NCBI GenBank assembly: GCA_958009055.1
Contig: OY253657.1
Span: 186,001 to 250,000 of the forward strand
Direction: 5' to 3'
DNA: 64,000 nucleotides
Origin: Choricystis sp. odSpoLacu1
Lineage: Eukaryota > Chlorophyta > Trebouxiophyceae
Position numbers and translations under genes: made by a program. This document shows, piece after piece, positions 1 through 11,561 of the stretch. Position 1 is the first letter of the stretch. Each line of letters begins with the position of its first letter. The notes under the pieces were generated by a model, which worked only from the letters and a program-made list of their open reading frames with translations, was not told the origin of the DNA and ran no database searches.

Positions 1-868
1 ATTGTGTGTTGGGATTGGGGGTGGGGGGAGGGTGTGTGTGCGTGTGCGTATAGCAGAGTGCACGCGGCGTGTGTGTTGGCGCGGACAGACGGCGTGACAA
101 AACGGAAACGCTTGATGGGAGTGGTCGACGTCACCGGTTGGAAAAAAAAAAACAACACCCTCACCACACCCAGTACCCCTGCTTCTCGATCCCGTCCAGT
201 GTCGCGTCCGTCCAGTGTCGCGTCGACGGTGTGCCTGCGCCACACTGCGGCCTACCGCGTGGAAAAACCACCAACTGCCGCTGGTGGAAAGAAACAACGT
301 TCGTCTTGACCACGCGTGGCGGTACACCAACAACCAAAAAGAGACCGCCACACACACCGCCGCCTGCTACCACGCGCCGCGCGTAAGTGTGTGTGCTTGG
401 ATGCAGCTGCTGGCTGGCCGCCCTCTCGGCGCCCCCGACAGTATCTTTTGGCGGGAGAGGAAATAACTTTGTGGCACTTTGACGAAAAAAGGGAGGCAAA
501 CACAACTGACGCTTTTTCTGACGAGACGGCGCGCCCCGCGCCCCATATCATCGCTCCGCCTCGCTCCTCCCTCCCCAGGGCGTCGGCTTCAACATGAAGG
601 TGCGCCTGAGCGTGGGTGCAAGCCGGCCGACGGGCGGACCCGGTGCCGAGCGCGTGGCGGCCCAAGAGAGGAGGGCCCGCTCACCTCGAAAATAGCCTCC
701 GCTTCCGTCCGCCGCCTGTGGGTCGCCCACCCGCCCACCCCGCTTTCTGCCCCGTGCCACGTGTGGAGGAGCATCTCGGCCGGGTCTGGAGCGGGCGCAA
801 TGGCTGCGCGGCGACGCCAGGCGGCGGCCACCAGGGGGAGACGACTCGTTCTCCCGCCCGTTCCTTGA
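1..868. other. Left-edge non-coding region with possible first exon
   Basis: GT/CA-rich upstream DNA; no convincing coding segment except one candidate mini-exon. At 594-611 a six-codon ATG exon (MKVRLS) is followed by a GTGGGT donor and is in phase with an acceptor ending at 982, so it could be the true first exon of the DUF506 gene. Open frames on either strand here are low-complexity shadows. Confidence 0.4.
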
Positions 869-2396
869 ATGTCGCGCGCGTGTCTCAACCCCCGCCCGCC
901 GCCGCGCCGCCCCTCCCCGCGCCACGCTGCACACAACGCACACACTCACGGCGCTGACACGACCCCTACTACCTATCCCCAGGTGCACCGCCTCTCCGCC
1001 CTGTGCCGCTGGTCGGCGCCGAGCGTCGCGCCAGACGCTGACAGGGACCCTCCGCCTTCGTCCCTCCCCCCCCGCCGCCCCACCCCCAAACGCCTGCCCT
1101 CCGTCCCGTCGGCCGGCCTGCTGTTCGACATGGACACCGAGGACGGGGGCGGTGGCGGCGGCGGCTGCCCCGCGTCTCCCACGGCACGGGGGGCGTCGAC
1201 CGCCCCCCGCGCGCGCGCGTGCGCGCGCGGCCGCCCCGACGTGGCTGCGTTGGCTGCTCTCGTCCAGCCCTGGACCCCCGCCGAAGCCGACCTGGCGCGC
1301 CAGGTGGCGCTGGCCATTGATGCTGCCGGCGGCCCAGACCCTGAAGCCTTGGCGCGCGTCCTCCGCGCTCTCGGCCACGCCGTCACCCTCCGCTCCGGCC
1401 TGGGCGCCCCCTCCGCCCCGGCCGCCGCCACCCCCGACTGCCTGCGCAACCTTCGCCACTCATTCCTGGCGGTCACGGCGGCAGGGGCAGTGGGTTCGAA
1501 CTCGACGCTCATCGTCGACCCCCGCTACCGCGACCAGTTCATCGTCGCCGCGTCCACGCCCGCCTACGACGCCCTGCTCGCCTCCATCCCGCCCGTGTTT
1601 GTGGGGTGTGCGGCCCGGGTGGCGTCGTTGACGGAGGCGCTGTGTGCGGAGATGGCGGCTGCCTTTGCCGCGCGCGGCGTCGCGCTGCCGCCGTGGCGGC
1701 GGCCGGCCGCGATGCTGACCAAGTGGCGCCCCCGCCGGTCGGAGGATGTGGCGGCGATGTCTGCGTTTGCATGCGCAGGTGCCGTGCCGCCTGCCGACAC
1801 CACCACCACACTCAACACGGGCGCGGCGCGGCGGCGCGCGTCGGTGGCGGAGGCTGCGGCCGCCGCCACGGCGCGCGGCCGCCCCGCGACGGGCCCCGCC
1901 CCCGCCCCCGCCGCCCTGGCGGCAGCGCGGGCGGCCAGCCTGCTGGCCAGCCAGCTGTCGTCCGAGCGCAGTGGTGGGTGGGTGTCACGCCGCGACAGCG
2001 TCGGCCACGACCACCCCCCCCCCCCCGCCCGCCACCACGCCGCGCACGCGCACGCCGCCGCCGTGCGTGCCTGCGGAACGGCCGCTGCCGTTTGGCGGCG
2101 GCGGTGGCGAGGAAGACGGTCTTCCGCCCCCGTGCGCCGCGCCGCGCTCGTGCCCCGCCCACCCCGCGTCCCCTGTGGCTGTGGCGGCCGCGGCAGCCGC
2201 CTCCCCGACCTCCTCCTCCGTCGCGGCCAGCGCCCCCGTGCCGCGGGGCGGGTCGGTCGCGCGCTGGCGCGCACGCCTGCGCGGCGCCGCGCGCGTCGCG
2301 GCCGCGCGCGGCGGCCCGGTCGCGGGGCTGCTGGCCAAGCACGCGGGTCGAGGGCCGGGCGGGGAGCTGGCGCAAGCCAATTTGGTGGGGTTTTGA
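869..2396 (+). CDS. DUF506 / PD-(D/E)XK nuclease-like family protein
   Basis: A plant-type DUF506 protein of unknown biochemical role, placed by fold in the PDDEXK nuclease superfamily. The conserved core is clear: LRHSFLAV, then YRDQFIVA, a PPVFVGC motif and the signature LPPWRRPAAMLTKW, with the usual spacing (about 1450-1730). The N-terminal part is Pro/Ala/Gly rich with an acidic patch (MDTEDGG at about 1130). The C-terminal tail (ending LAQANLVGF) reads in another frame: the change occurs at a run of 13 C (2014-2026) and is cured if one C is removed, giving about 508 residues. The start is uncertain: ATG 869 is open through the core, ATG 1130 is an alternative, and a spliced start at 594-611 joined to 983 is also in phase. 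Family call strong, ends weak. Confidence 0.8.
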
Positions 2397-3616
2397 GAGA
2401 GAGAGAGAGATTATGTGTGGGGACGGCGGGGCGCGCAGTTTTGACCCCCTAGCGCTCGCGCCTTTTTGTTTCGTCTTGCCTTTCTTTTTCGTCTTTGCCT
2501 TCCTTTTTTTTGCTTTACACACACACACACTCAAGCTCGCGCGATGCTGCGTCGTCCGCGCCGAGTTTTGGGGCCCCTTTTTGTCCAGCCTTCGGGCAGT
2601 TTTGCTTTTTCTTTGCTTTTAGTGCCCCCACTTGTCCCCACCCCGATTTTCTTACATCCGTCCCCCCCACACCCCTGAACGAACCATCGCATGACACCAC
2701 CCCGACCCCCGACACTGCGGGAGGGGACGGGCGGGCGGGTTGAAAAAGGCGCGGGACACTTGCAGCTTGCCGTTTCACGGTCGAGCAACAACGTTTTTTC
2801 CTCCAGTCCCGCGCCCAGACTCCCGCCCGCCCGTTTGTTGCCCCCCCTGTGCGCCTGCATACACGGCGCACGTGTCGCCTTTTTTTGTCTGGATTTTCGA
2901 AACGATTACCCACACCGAGAGAGAGAGAGAGAGGGCATGATATTTTACGAGCAAGAGAGAGACTCTGGCGTCCGGGTGGTTTGAGCGCGCGGGGGGGCGA
3001 CCCAGGGCCTGTGCCCCTGTCGCCCCCCATTCCCGCGCACAAACACACACACCCGCTGGCGGCCACGGACGAGCGACAAAACGAGCGAGAGACGAGATGA
3101 GCGTTTCAACCCTTTTTTGCGGGAGCGAAAAAAAACAACACACTTTTATTTCATTGAGAGAACGCACAAACTGCTTTGTGTAAAGCACTTGCCAAAGAAC
3201 TCGCACGTTTGAACACTTGCTCCATTGTTGTGGGGAAAGGGGGGCGACGGGATTGTTACACAGAGAGGGAAGGGGGGGGGCGGTGAGTGCACACGCACCA
3301 CCACCCCTCTCCCCTCTTTCTCCCTCGTCAAAAGATAACTGTCTCTCTCTCCACTCTCTCTTTCGACGTCATCACTCATTCCCTCTCGGCATCTCTCTCC
3401 CTCTCTCTCACTCGCATAAAGGGAAAAAGAATATGGGTGTGGGGTTGGGCGGGGTGTGTGTGTGTGCGTGTGGGGGCGCGCGGGACGGGACGAAAAACAA
3501 AAAAACAATCAACAGTGGTGCGCAGAGTGTGTGGGAAGAAGAGACAAGGGGGAAATGTCTATGCAAACCAAAGCCAACAGAAACAAGAGGGACGGAGAGA
3601 AGGCTTTCCCCTCTTC
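2397..3616. other. Convergent intergenic tail region
   Basis: About 1.2 kb between the 3' ends of the DUF506 and phosphatase genes. It holds a GA dinucleotide run directly after the stop (about 2396-2411), a second GA run near 2920-2932, CA-rich patches and CT-rich stretches (3330-3415). No conserved coding segment on either strand. Confidence 0.6.
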
Positions 3617-5212
3617 TCACACCCCACTCCGCTGCACGCGCGGCGGGTCGGGCACCCTGCACGCGGGCCCCCCCGCCGCCAGCACGCGCGGCTCGGCCCC
3701 GTTGGCGGGCAACTCCAGCACGGCGGGGCGGGCGTTGAGGACGCCCGACGACATGCCGACGTCGACACGCCACACGCGGCCGCCACACTCGCAGTTGCAG
3801 CCGCCGAGTTGGGGTGTGTGGCCCACGACGAGGCGGGCTGCGCCTGCCGCGTCCAGGGCGGCCGACAGCTGGCGACAGGCGGCGGCACGCTCAGAAGGGG
3901 TGCCGTACCGTTCCTTTCCATAGGACCGGTTCCACATGACGGACGAGGCGTCACCCATCGCCAGGAAGGGGGGGGGCGCGGCCGACCCGTCCGCCGCGCG
4001 GTCGCCCCGCATCCAGGCGGCGACCGACGCGTTGAGTGTGTCGAAGCCTGCGGCGACGTGGGCGGGCAGGATGCCGCCGTGCGCAAACACGGTGTCGCCG
4101 ACAACGAGCACGGTGGGGTTGAGCGCCAACTCTCTCGCCATCGGCCCTCCAGGCGCGTACAGCGCCGCCCTGGCCCTCAGCTGGGCGTCCAGGGAGCCGG
4201 CTGCAGGGCCGGTGATGCCGGCGGCCAGGGCGGCCTCGCGGAAGCCGCCGGGCGTCGCGTACCGAAAGTCGCCGCACACGTTGAGCGCTTCGTGGTTGCC
4301 ATTCAGCATGAACACGGCGCCCCCCTCCCGCCTCGCCTGCCTGTCCAGCTCGCGCAGCAGCATGATGGCGCCGATCTCGTTGTCGCCGCGGTCCAGGACG
4401 TCACCGAGTTGGACGACGATGGTGGAGCCGCCCGACCAGACGGGGCGCCGCCGCCCGTCCTGGGTCAGCACGCCCGCCAGCTCGAGGGAGGCGATGGTTT
4501 TGCCGAGGTCGCCGTGGACATCGCCGACTGGGAGGGGGGAGGAGGTGGGGGGGTGGAGGGAGGTGGTGTGAGTGTGAAGAGGTTGAGGTGCGCGGACGCG
4601 TCAGCGGCCGCACGTTGAGCGGACAAGGCGACACCGAGAGGAGGCCTCTGGGCATTTGCCTCCGCACAGCCTTGCCCGCCCGTCCCACCGCCTCGCGCCA
4701 CCCGCCATCGCGTGCCCGCGACCAGGCGAGCGCCGGCCCAGGCGGTGGGGAGAGGGTCAGGCGTCCACACCACCGCGGCATGCCGCGCGTGCGCTCCACC
4801 GCGCTCTGGTGTTGGTTTTTGGCGCCCCGGGCGTGTCATTGAGCGCGCGCTTGCCGTGCCACCACACACTCTCTCCCTCCTCCCTCTCCCCCACACCACA
4901 CTCACTTGCCACCACGCGCCGCCCCGCGCGGTCCACGAACGTGGTCGGCTCGTCCGGGGGTGCCACCGCCACGCGCGGGGGCGGCGGGGACGACGTTTCG
5001 CGGGGAGGGGCCGCCACCGCGCGCGCGGCCGCGTCGCGGGAGGGTGGTTTGTCGTGGGAGGCGGCGGCTGCGTGGGCTGAGGTGGGTGTGCGACGAAGGG
5101 CGCGCGGGGCGGAGGGCGCGCGGCGCGGCGCGGACGCGGCGCCGCGGACCGCGGGCGCGCCGCGCAGGCTGGGTGGGGCCGCCAGCATTGGGGGGTGGGG
5201 GGAAGGCTGCAC
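3617..5212 (-). CDS. Shewanella-like calcineurin-type protein phosphatase (SLP)
   Basis: A metallo-phosphoesterase of the SLP group, bacterial-type Ser/Thr/Tyr phosphatases found in plants and algae, often in plastids. Two exons in transcript order: 5212-4906 and 4527-3617, giving 405 residues with a codon split across a 378-base GT-AG intron. Splicing rebuilds the first metal motif as VAIGDVHGD. The other signatures follow in order: QLGDVLDRGD, NGNHEAL, an FAHGGILPAHV motif and VVGHTPQLGG, all with metal ligands intact, so the enzyme looks active. The first 100 residues are Arg/Ala/Pro rich without a fold, consistent with an organelle transit peptide; a second ATG lies eight codons in. Cys-rich NCECGG lies near the C terminus. 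Tail to tail with the DUF506 gene and divergent from the kinase. Confidence 0.9.
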
Positions 5213-5488
5213 GTGTGTGGCCTATTGATGAACTGGGGGCGCAGGCGCGTGCGTGTGCCCGCGGCAGAAGCGGGGAAGCAAACAGGAGAAGCAGTGGCCG
5301 CCAGTCGCAGCAGCGAGTCGAACAACCGAGCGACATCAAGTTTGGGTTTTGCCGCGAGACTCGCGCGGCGCGTGGCGTGTTTTTTTTTTACACACGGGAG
5401 CCCCCCCCGTCACACACACACGTGCCCTGTCTCAGTGCGTGAGTGGGACGGCCGCAACCCCACCATTCCCCATCCACCAAACCACACG

Positions 5489-7464
5489 ATGCCCTCCCCG
5501 CCCCCCTCCCCCCCCCTCCTCCGCCCCGCCACCCTCCTCCTCGGGCGCGCCCTCCTCCTCGTGCGCCACGCCGCGCGACGTGGATGCTTGGGACGGCGGA
5601 GGTGGTGAAGACGACGTGTCGAGCAGGGCGCCGCTGGACGTTGCCTCAGGCCCCTCCCGCGGCCGCAGAGGGTGGAGAGGGCATGTTGGGGCGGCTGCTG
5701 CTACTGCAGGTGGTGAAGGCCACGCCCCTGCTGCTGCTGCTCGCGGCGGCAGAAGCGGCCGCCCACCGCCCCCCCAATACCCCACCCTCACCCGTGCTGT
5801 CGACGCGGGCGACGACCCCGCCGCCCGCTTCACCCTGCTGCACGAGCTGGGGCGGGGCTCGTATGGGGTGGTGTATGCGGCGCGGGACGGGGTGACGGGG
5901 GCGACAGTGGCTGTCAAGATTGTGCCGGCACGTGGCGGCGCAGACGCGCGCGCACTCGCGTCCGAGGTCGCCGCCCTGCGTGGCGCCGGCGGCCACACCG
6001 CCGTCGTCGGCATCGTGGGCGCCTGGCGTGCCGCTGAATCGGGCGACGTGTGGATCGCGATGGAGCTGTGCGCGGGGGGGAGCGTGGCGGACGCACTCGC
6101 AGCACGCCGCGCGCCGTTGCCCGAGGCCGCCATCGCACACGTGGTGGCGGGGGCGTTGGCAGGCATCGCGCATCTGCATGCGGGGGGCAAGGCAAGCGTG
6201 TGTGGGGGTGGTGGTGGTGGGGTTGGTGGTGGCGAGGGGTGCGTCCATGTCTCATCGTCCCCCCCCCACCCCACAGATCCATCGCGACGTCAAAGCCGGC
6301 AACCTGCTGCTGACAGCGTCCGGCGACGTCAAAGTCGCGGATTTAGGCGTGGCTGCCACGCTGCCCGCGCCGACAGCGACAACCCCCGCCGCCGCGCGCC
6401 ACACCTTTGTCGGCACCCCCCACTGGATGGCGCCCGAAATGGTGACCGACGCCCCCTACGATGGCGGTGTCGACATCTGGGCGCTGGGCATCACCGCCAT
6501 CGAGATGGCGGAGGGGGCGCCGCCGAGGTGGCACGTGCCGGCGGTGAGGGCGTTGCTGGCCATCGCGCGCGACCCGCCGCCCGAGCTGGCTGACCCGGGG
6601 GCGTGGTCGCCCGCGTTTGTGGATTTTGTGGGCAAGTGCTTGGTGAAGGATCCGAGGCAGCGGGCGGGGGCTGCTGAGCTGGCGGCGCACCCGTTTGTGG
6701 CGGCGCGGCCGCCCGCTGCTGCCGCGGCCGCCGCTTCCCTTCTCGCCTCTTTGGCCGCTGCGTCCGCCGCCTCCCGCGCTGCCGCCGCCACCACAACCGG
6801 CAGCTCTGGTGATGGCGGCGGCTGGCCCACTGTGGGCAGTCCGTCTGAGACGCGGGGTGGGTGGTGGGGGGCGGCGGCAAGGGTTGCGGCTGCGCCGGCG
6901 GCGGCGGCGGCAGCGCGTGATCCGTCGCCGCCGCCTTCCGAGTCGCCGGCAGGCACCGTGGTGGATGGAGATGCAGACGTGGATGACGCGAGTGGCGTGT
7001 ACGCGGCAGCTGTTGCTGCCGCAGCAGCCGGCGCTCGTGGCGGCGCGCTGTTGCCGCGCGGCGTCCCTGCCGCCGCGCCCACGCCGCAACCTCCCGAAAA
7101 CGGGGCCGCCGCCCTGGTGCGGGCTGTGGCGGCCGCTGCGGCATCTCGTGCTCCCGACCTGCCGTGGCTGGCGGGGCCGGGGGCGAGGGGCGCGTGGGCG
7201 GCCGCGCTGTTGGACAGCGGCGTGCGAGGGTATGGGGCGACCCCGCCCGCGCTGACGCTCGGGTGGAGAGACACGGCGCCACTCGCAGACGCCAACACCA
7301 ACCAACTGCCTCTCAAGGGCCACGCCGCCCGCACGCTGGCGCGGGTGGCGGCGCACGGGCGGCAGGTGGAGGCGGGTGGGGGGGTGGCGCGGGTGGTAGG
7401 TGTGGAGGGCGTCGTGGGGGCGCTGGGGGGGGGCGTGGAGAGACGCTGTTGTTTCTTTTTGTAA
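5489..7464 (+). CDS. STE20/MST-like protein kinase with long Ala-rich tail
   Basis: Serine/threonine kinase resembling the STE20/MST (Hippo-like) class. Exons: about 5489-6191 and 6277-7464. Seen in order: P-loop GRGSYGVVYAARD, catalytic Lys AVKIV, Glu-containing helix C, HRD motif IHRDVKAGNLLL, metal motif ADLGVA (Phe of DFG replaced by Leu), and the STE20-type activation segment GTPHWMAPEM. The intron starts GC rather than GT (AAG|GCAAGC, acceptor CCACAG), needed to join LHAGGK to IHRDVKAGN. The C-terminal half is Ala/Pro/Gly rich and disordered. The start is unsettled: the kinase frame has no ATG upstream. ATG 5489 sits one frame away, separated by C runs at 5501-5516; one surplus C there would give 629 residues. 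The in-frame GTG at 5253 is not a credible eukaryotic start. Confidence 0.82.
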
Positions 7465-7778
7465 CTTGGTGTATCATCGTTCATCACAGGAAGCAAGAGT
7501 GACGGCGGGGAGGGGGGGGGGGGGGGGGAGGCTTCACCCTGGTCAACAGGAGACGCGGTTTGAAATAACGAATGTGTGCAAATCGTTTTCTTTTTTTTGG
7601 GGGGGACAAGGGAAACCACACACATACACACGCCTCGTGGGCGTGTGAGCCTGTCTCGTGGGGGAGGGGAGGGGGGTCGATCAAGGCGAGTGTTGCGGGT
7701 AGGTTAAACAAAGGAGGATTTTAAAGAGGGGGAGGTTTCTGGATTGTTTCGTCCAGGGCGACCATTGTGCCGCCGTGC
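7465..7778. other. Convergent intergenic tail region
   Basis: Spacer between the kinase stop and the stop of the Gly-rich secreted protein. Contains a G-rich stretch (7512-7530) and a T/G-rich patch; no coding signal. Confidence 0.55.
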
Positions 7779-8949
7779 TCAGTTGCACTGGGGCGCTTCA
7801 ATGCAGTTGCCGTAGGAAACGTCGTAATAATAGCACGGGGGGCACGACGTGTCGATGCAGTAGTTGCCCGACGACGACCACCCAGGGTATTCTTGCATTC
7901 CAACGCACTGTGGGGAGGGGTGGGGAGGGGGGAGGTGAGCGTTTTGCTTTTTCGTTCAGTCCCCCGCCTGCTCCCTCTCTCTCTCCCACGCCGTCAATAC
8001 CTGATAGCCGTTCCAAAACGTGCAGTAATCACACGAGGATGCCCCCCCGTTGTACTGGTACACACCGCAACCGATGCAGCCACCCGTCCACCAGCCAAAA
8101 ATGGTCACCGAGTTGATGACAATGTTCGTCACATACAGCCCACCGCGCCACACGCAGCCAAAGGGGTCAGTCCAGCCACCGGACCAAAAGTTGACAGGCC
8201 TGAAGGGAGGGTGGGGGATTTGGTTGAAAAAGTCAAAAAAGGTGTTAAAAAACCAACCACCTTCCCCCACTCCTCCTCCCACCGTCACACCTGTAGAACT
8301 GAGGCTTGTTCCAGGCCGAGTAGCCGCCGTTGTTAAACCCGCCCCCAGGCGCTTGCCCGAACGAGTTGAAAGAGCGTTGGTTGGACGGCAGCGCGTCGTT
8401 GACGGGCCCCGCCTTGGGCTGCACGGTGGGCAGCTTGTTGGTGGGCAGGTTGGTGTTGGGCGGGCCCGGCTTCTGGCCGCTCCCGTTCTCGCCCGGCCGG
8501 TTCTGGCCGTTGTTGTTGTTGTCGCCGCCCGGCCGGTTTTGCCCGCCGTTGTCGCCGCCCGGCCGGTTCTGGCCGCCGTTGTCGGCGGGCCGGGCCTGGC
8601 CGCCGTTGTCGGCGGGCCGGGCCTGGCCACCGTTGTTGTCGCCACAGCCGCCGGGACGGTTCTGGCCGCCGCCGCCCTGGCCGGGGCGCGCCTGGGGGCT
8701 GCCGCCGCCGCCGCCGTCGCCGCCACCGCCACCACCCGCCGGGCGGACCATCGCGTTGCCACCACCACCACCACCGACACCGCCGCCACCGCCACCGCCA
8801 CCAGGGCGGGCCATGCGGTCGCCGCCGCCACCACCACCGCCGCGGTCGCCACCACCGCCACCGCCGCCGCGGCCGCGGTCTTGGGCGGCGGCCAGCCCTA
8901 GCAGGGCGAGCATCACCAGCGCAGTCAAGCGTCTGGATGAGAAGGCCAT
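7779..8949 (-). CDS. Novel secreted protein: Gly-rich repeats plus Cys-rich C-terminal domain
   Basis: No family recognised. Exons in transcript order: 8949-8291, 8199-8001 and 7907-7779, summing exactly to 328 residues. Residues 1-22 are a classic signal peptide (basic start, LVMLALLGLAAA core, cleavage probably before QDRG). Residues about 25-90 are poly-Gly blocks broken by DR and MARPGG/MVRPAGG. Residues about 90-160 are tandem 8-9-residue units of GGQNRPGGD and GGQARPADN type with an Asn run. The last 110 residues form a Cys- and aromatic-rich domain (NFWSGGWTDPFGCVW, GWWTGGCIGCGVYQY, CDYCTFW, CIDTSCPPCYYYD) with about a dozen Cys, many paired as CxxC. The Gly-rich part could be a cell-wall scaffold and the tail a disulfide-linked extracellular domain; function is unknown. 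Confidence 0.85.
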
Positions 8950-10467
8950 TGTGTGTTTGTGTGTGTCTGTGAGGAGGGGTGAGAGGTGAGTGAGTTTTTT
9001 TTTTTTTCCTGTTGGGTGCTCTCTGCGTGTCCCTCGGCTGCAGAGCAGATGACTCAGGCCTTAATGCGTGTCGCGCAGTGTGTCCCAACCCCGCACACAC
9101 CCCCTCCTCCCCAACTCTGTTTTAAGCCAGGGTGTCAATTTGGAGTGCCACACGCTGGCGGCAGTAGAGATGCAGCGAGGGGACAGCGTGTGGCGCGCGA
9201 GCCGGCATGGGGATCCCGTGGTCGAGTGTGCCGAAAAGCAAGCCTCCCCGCCGTCGCTTTTCCCCACGACCCACGCGCCGCACCTTTCGTAAACGGCACA
9301 CTGATTGAAGAGCGCTTGAGTGATGTATCGAGCGTGAGTGTCTGAGCGTCAACCGCCAAGGAGAGTTGTGAGGGATGAAGAGGAGGATCGAGTTGGGAGT
9401 TGTGTTTGTTTCATGGCAGGCCGGCTCGCTTTTTATACGTTTTTTCTGCTCTCGTTAGGGCGCCCCTTCCGCCCCCCTCCCGTCCCCTCCCTGCACGCTT
9501 AACCACTGCACACCGTGTCGCACCACCGTTTCTAACTCAAACCAGGGGAGAGTCTTCCGTCCTTGTGGCCTGGGACCCGTGCGACACGCGCGTCGACAGC
9601 GTCGCGCGGGAAGCTGGCGGCGGCAGCTTCCTACCCCACCAGCTGGCAGCACCACCCCGTGACCGGGGGATCGGACACGAGTGAAAATGTGTAGAATTGT
9701 TGGACACCAAGCTGGCTTGGCTGTTGCGTGCGCGGGTGTGCCCAACAGAGGCCGGAGCAGAAAAAGAGGGAGAAAAAACAATACACGCGCCGCTCTCTCA
9801 CACTCGCGCTTTCCCTCTGCACCCTGCAAAAATCGCCATGGCGCCCGGTGCGTGGCCCCCCAGCGTGCCCACAAATTGCCGCAGTTCAGAGCAAGAGTGG
9901 AAACCAGTTGTGGGAGTCGTGAGTGTGGAGGAAACGAGGTCCCCCGCACTCACACGCGAGTGCGCGCTGGCTGCCGCGCGTGCCGTGGGCCGGCCTGCAG
10001 TGCCCTCCCACTGCAGCCTGCTGCGCATGGCGGCAGTGCTGCCCCGTTTTGCGCTCGCTTACCAGCGACTGCCATGGCGGTGCGGGAGGCAGAGAGGCGG
10101 GGGTGGGTCCGCGCTGGGCAGGGGGAGCGTCGTTTTTTTTTTTGTGCTGCCAGCCACCCGCCTATAACCCCGCCTGCGCCCCTGTTCATTCCAAGCTTGT
10201 GTCAATCGTGGTTTCATGACAGAAGCAACAATGAAAATGTGGGGGGACAAAAGACTAGACTCCTTTTCTCATAGGAGGCGTGTCAAAAAATTTCAAGGCA
10301 CAACCGGGAGAAGGAGGGAATCGGAAAACCGGGCACACACGCCGTCGTCAGGCGTGTTTTCCCGCCTGGAAAACAAAATGAGGGAGGAAAAAAACCGACG
10401 CGCCTTACTCTTCGCTCTCAACACTCTTTTCCCCCCTTTCCGCGCTCCGCCCTCCCGAAAAATCGAC
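8950..10467. other. Long divergent spacer with duplicated uL23 5' end
   Basis: About 1.5 kb between the secreted protein and the uL23 gene. The only structure found is a second copy of the uL23 first exon at 9838-9847 (own entry), embedded in about 90 bases that resemble 10383-10495. No ORF here has codon structure or homology worth calling. Confidence 0.5.
9838..9847 (+). other. Duplicate first exon of the uL23 gene (alternative exon or relic)
   Basis: Ten bases ATGGCGCCCG followed by a GTGCGTGG donor, preceded by AAAAATCGCC. The genuine uL23 first exon at 10468 reads ATGGCGCCCG|GTAAGTGG after AAAAATCGAC, and both lie downstream of similar CT-rich stretches about 630 bases apart. Either a local duplication of promoter plus exon 1 that can serve as an alternative first exon encoding the same residues, or a decaying copy. 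Confidence 0.55.
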
Positions 10468-11561
10468 ATGGCGCCCGGTAAGTGGTCCCCCACCGTGCGC
10501 AGATCATCTGTCCCCTGCCCCTCGCGGGCTGTGGCCGCCTGATTCGCACGGCGGCCGGCCGGTCGTTTCGCGCCGGGGGCTCGCTGCCTGGATCCCCCTC
10601 TCCTCGGCCCCCGCCGACCGCTTGCCCCTCCCGCCGCCTCCCTGGCCCTTGCACCCCTGCCGTCGCGTCCGCTGAATGCTCGCTCCCCCGGTGACGCACT
10701 CGGTTTGGAGCGGCGGGAGTGGGGAGATGGCGGCGGCGGCGAGAGCTCGCTTCCCCGACGCGGCGGCGGCTTGTCGTGTCGTGTGTGTGTGCGCCTGTCG
10801 TTTCCCCTGCCGCCCAAGCAACACATCCTGCGCTGGGCCAGGGTCACACACGTCCCCTCTCGCCCCCTGGGAGAGGAAGCGCGGCAGCGCGGGCCGCGCG
10901 GGGGAGGGGCGGCAGTGCGCGCCGCGGGCCGCCGATCGCTGCGTTTGTTGTGCTCGGTCCCTCTGCGCCCGCGCCCTGCCTCCCTCTCCCTTCGCTCCAC
11001 GCCTGCAAGCGACGCCACACATGCATGCGCGTGTGCTACAGGCACGAAGCAGTCAGCCCCGCCCTTTCCCCCCTCGGATCTCCCACACACTCCCCCCTTC
11101 CCTCCCCCCCCCCCAAACAACCACTTTCAGCCAAAAAAGACGACAAGGCCAAGGCCGCCAAAGCCGCCAAGACGGTCAAGAAGAACACGCACGCCCGCTC
11201 CCGCAAGGCGCGCACGTCGGTCGTGTTCCACCGCCCGCGCACGCTCACCCACGCGCGCGCGCCCCGCTTCCCGCGCCGCTCCGCCCCCCCCGCCCCCCGC
11301 CTGGACGCGTTCCAGGTGGTCAAATACCCGCTCACCACCGAGTCCGCCATGAAGAAGATCGAGGACAACAACACGCTCGTGTTTGTCGTCGACCCGCGCG
11401 CCGACAAGCGCGCGATCCGCGACGCGGTGCGCTCCCTGTACGACGTCCAGGCCGCCAAGGTCAACACCCTGGTCCGCCCCGACGGCGACAAGAAGGCGTT
11501 TGTGCGCCTGACGGCGGACTATGACGCGCTGGACGTGGCCAACAAGATTGGTGTGATTTGA
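10468..11561 (+). CDS. RPL23A: Cytosolic large-subunit ribosomal protein uL23 (L23a)
   Basis: Structural protein of the 60S subunit that sits at the polypeptide exit tunnel. Two exons: 10468-10477 (only ATGGCGCCCG) and 11131-11561, separated by a 653-base GC-rich intron with GTAAGT donor and TTTCAG acceptor; 146 residues, normal for L23a. The Lys/Ala-rich N-terminal extension ([13 protein letters not shown]) leads into the conserved core: [35 protein letters not shown]-like [12 protein letters not shown] and [15 protein letters not shown], ending NKIGVI. The long first intron right after the start codon is typical of ribosomal protein genes. The upstream duplicate exon could feed the same acceptor. 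Tail to tail with CarB. Confidence 0.95.

Noticed and set aside
548..1459. 303-codon minus-strand frame opposite the DUF506 gene
   Set aside because: Low-complexity Gly/Arg shadow of a GC-rich gene; the opposite strand carries the family motifs.
1488..1500. tRNA B-box-like GGTTCGAACTC
   Set aside because: Lies inside the conserved DUF506 coding core with no A box or acceptor stem at tRNA distance.
5253..5488. In-frame upstream extension of the kinase
   Set aside because: It begins with GTG, lies in the divergent promoter region, and its translation is low complexity.
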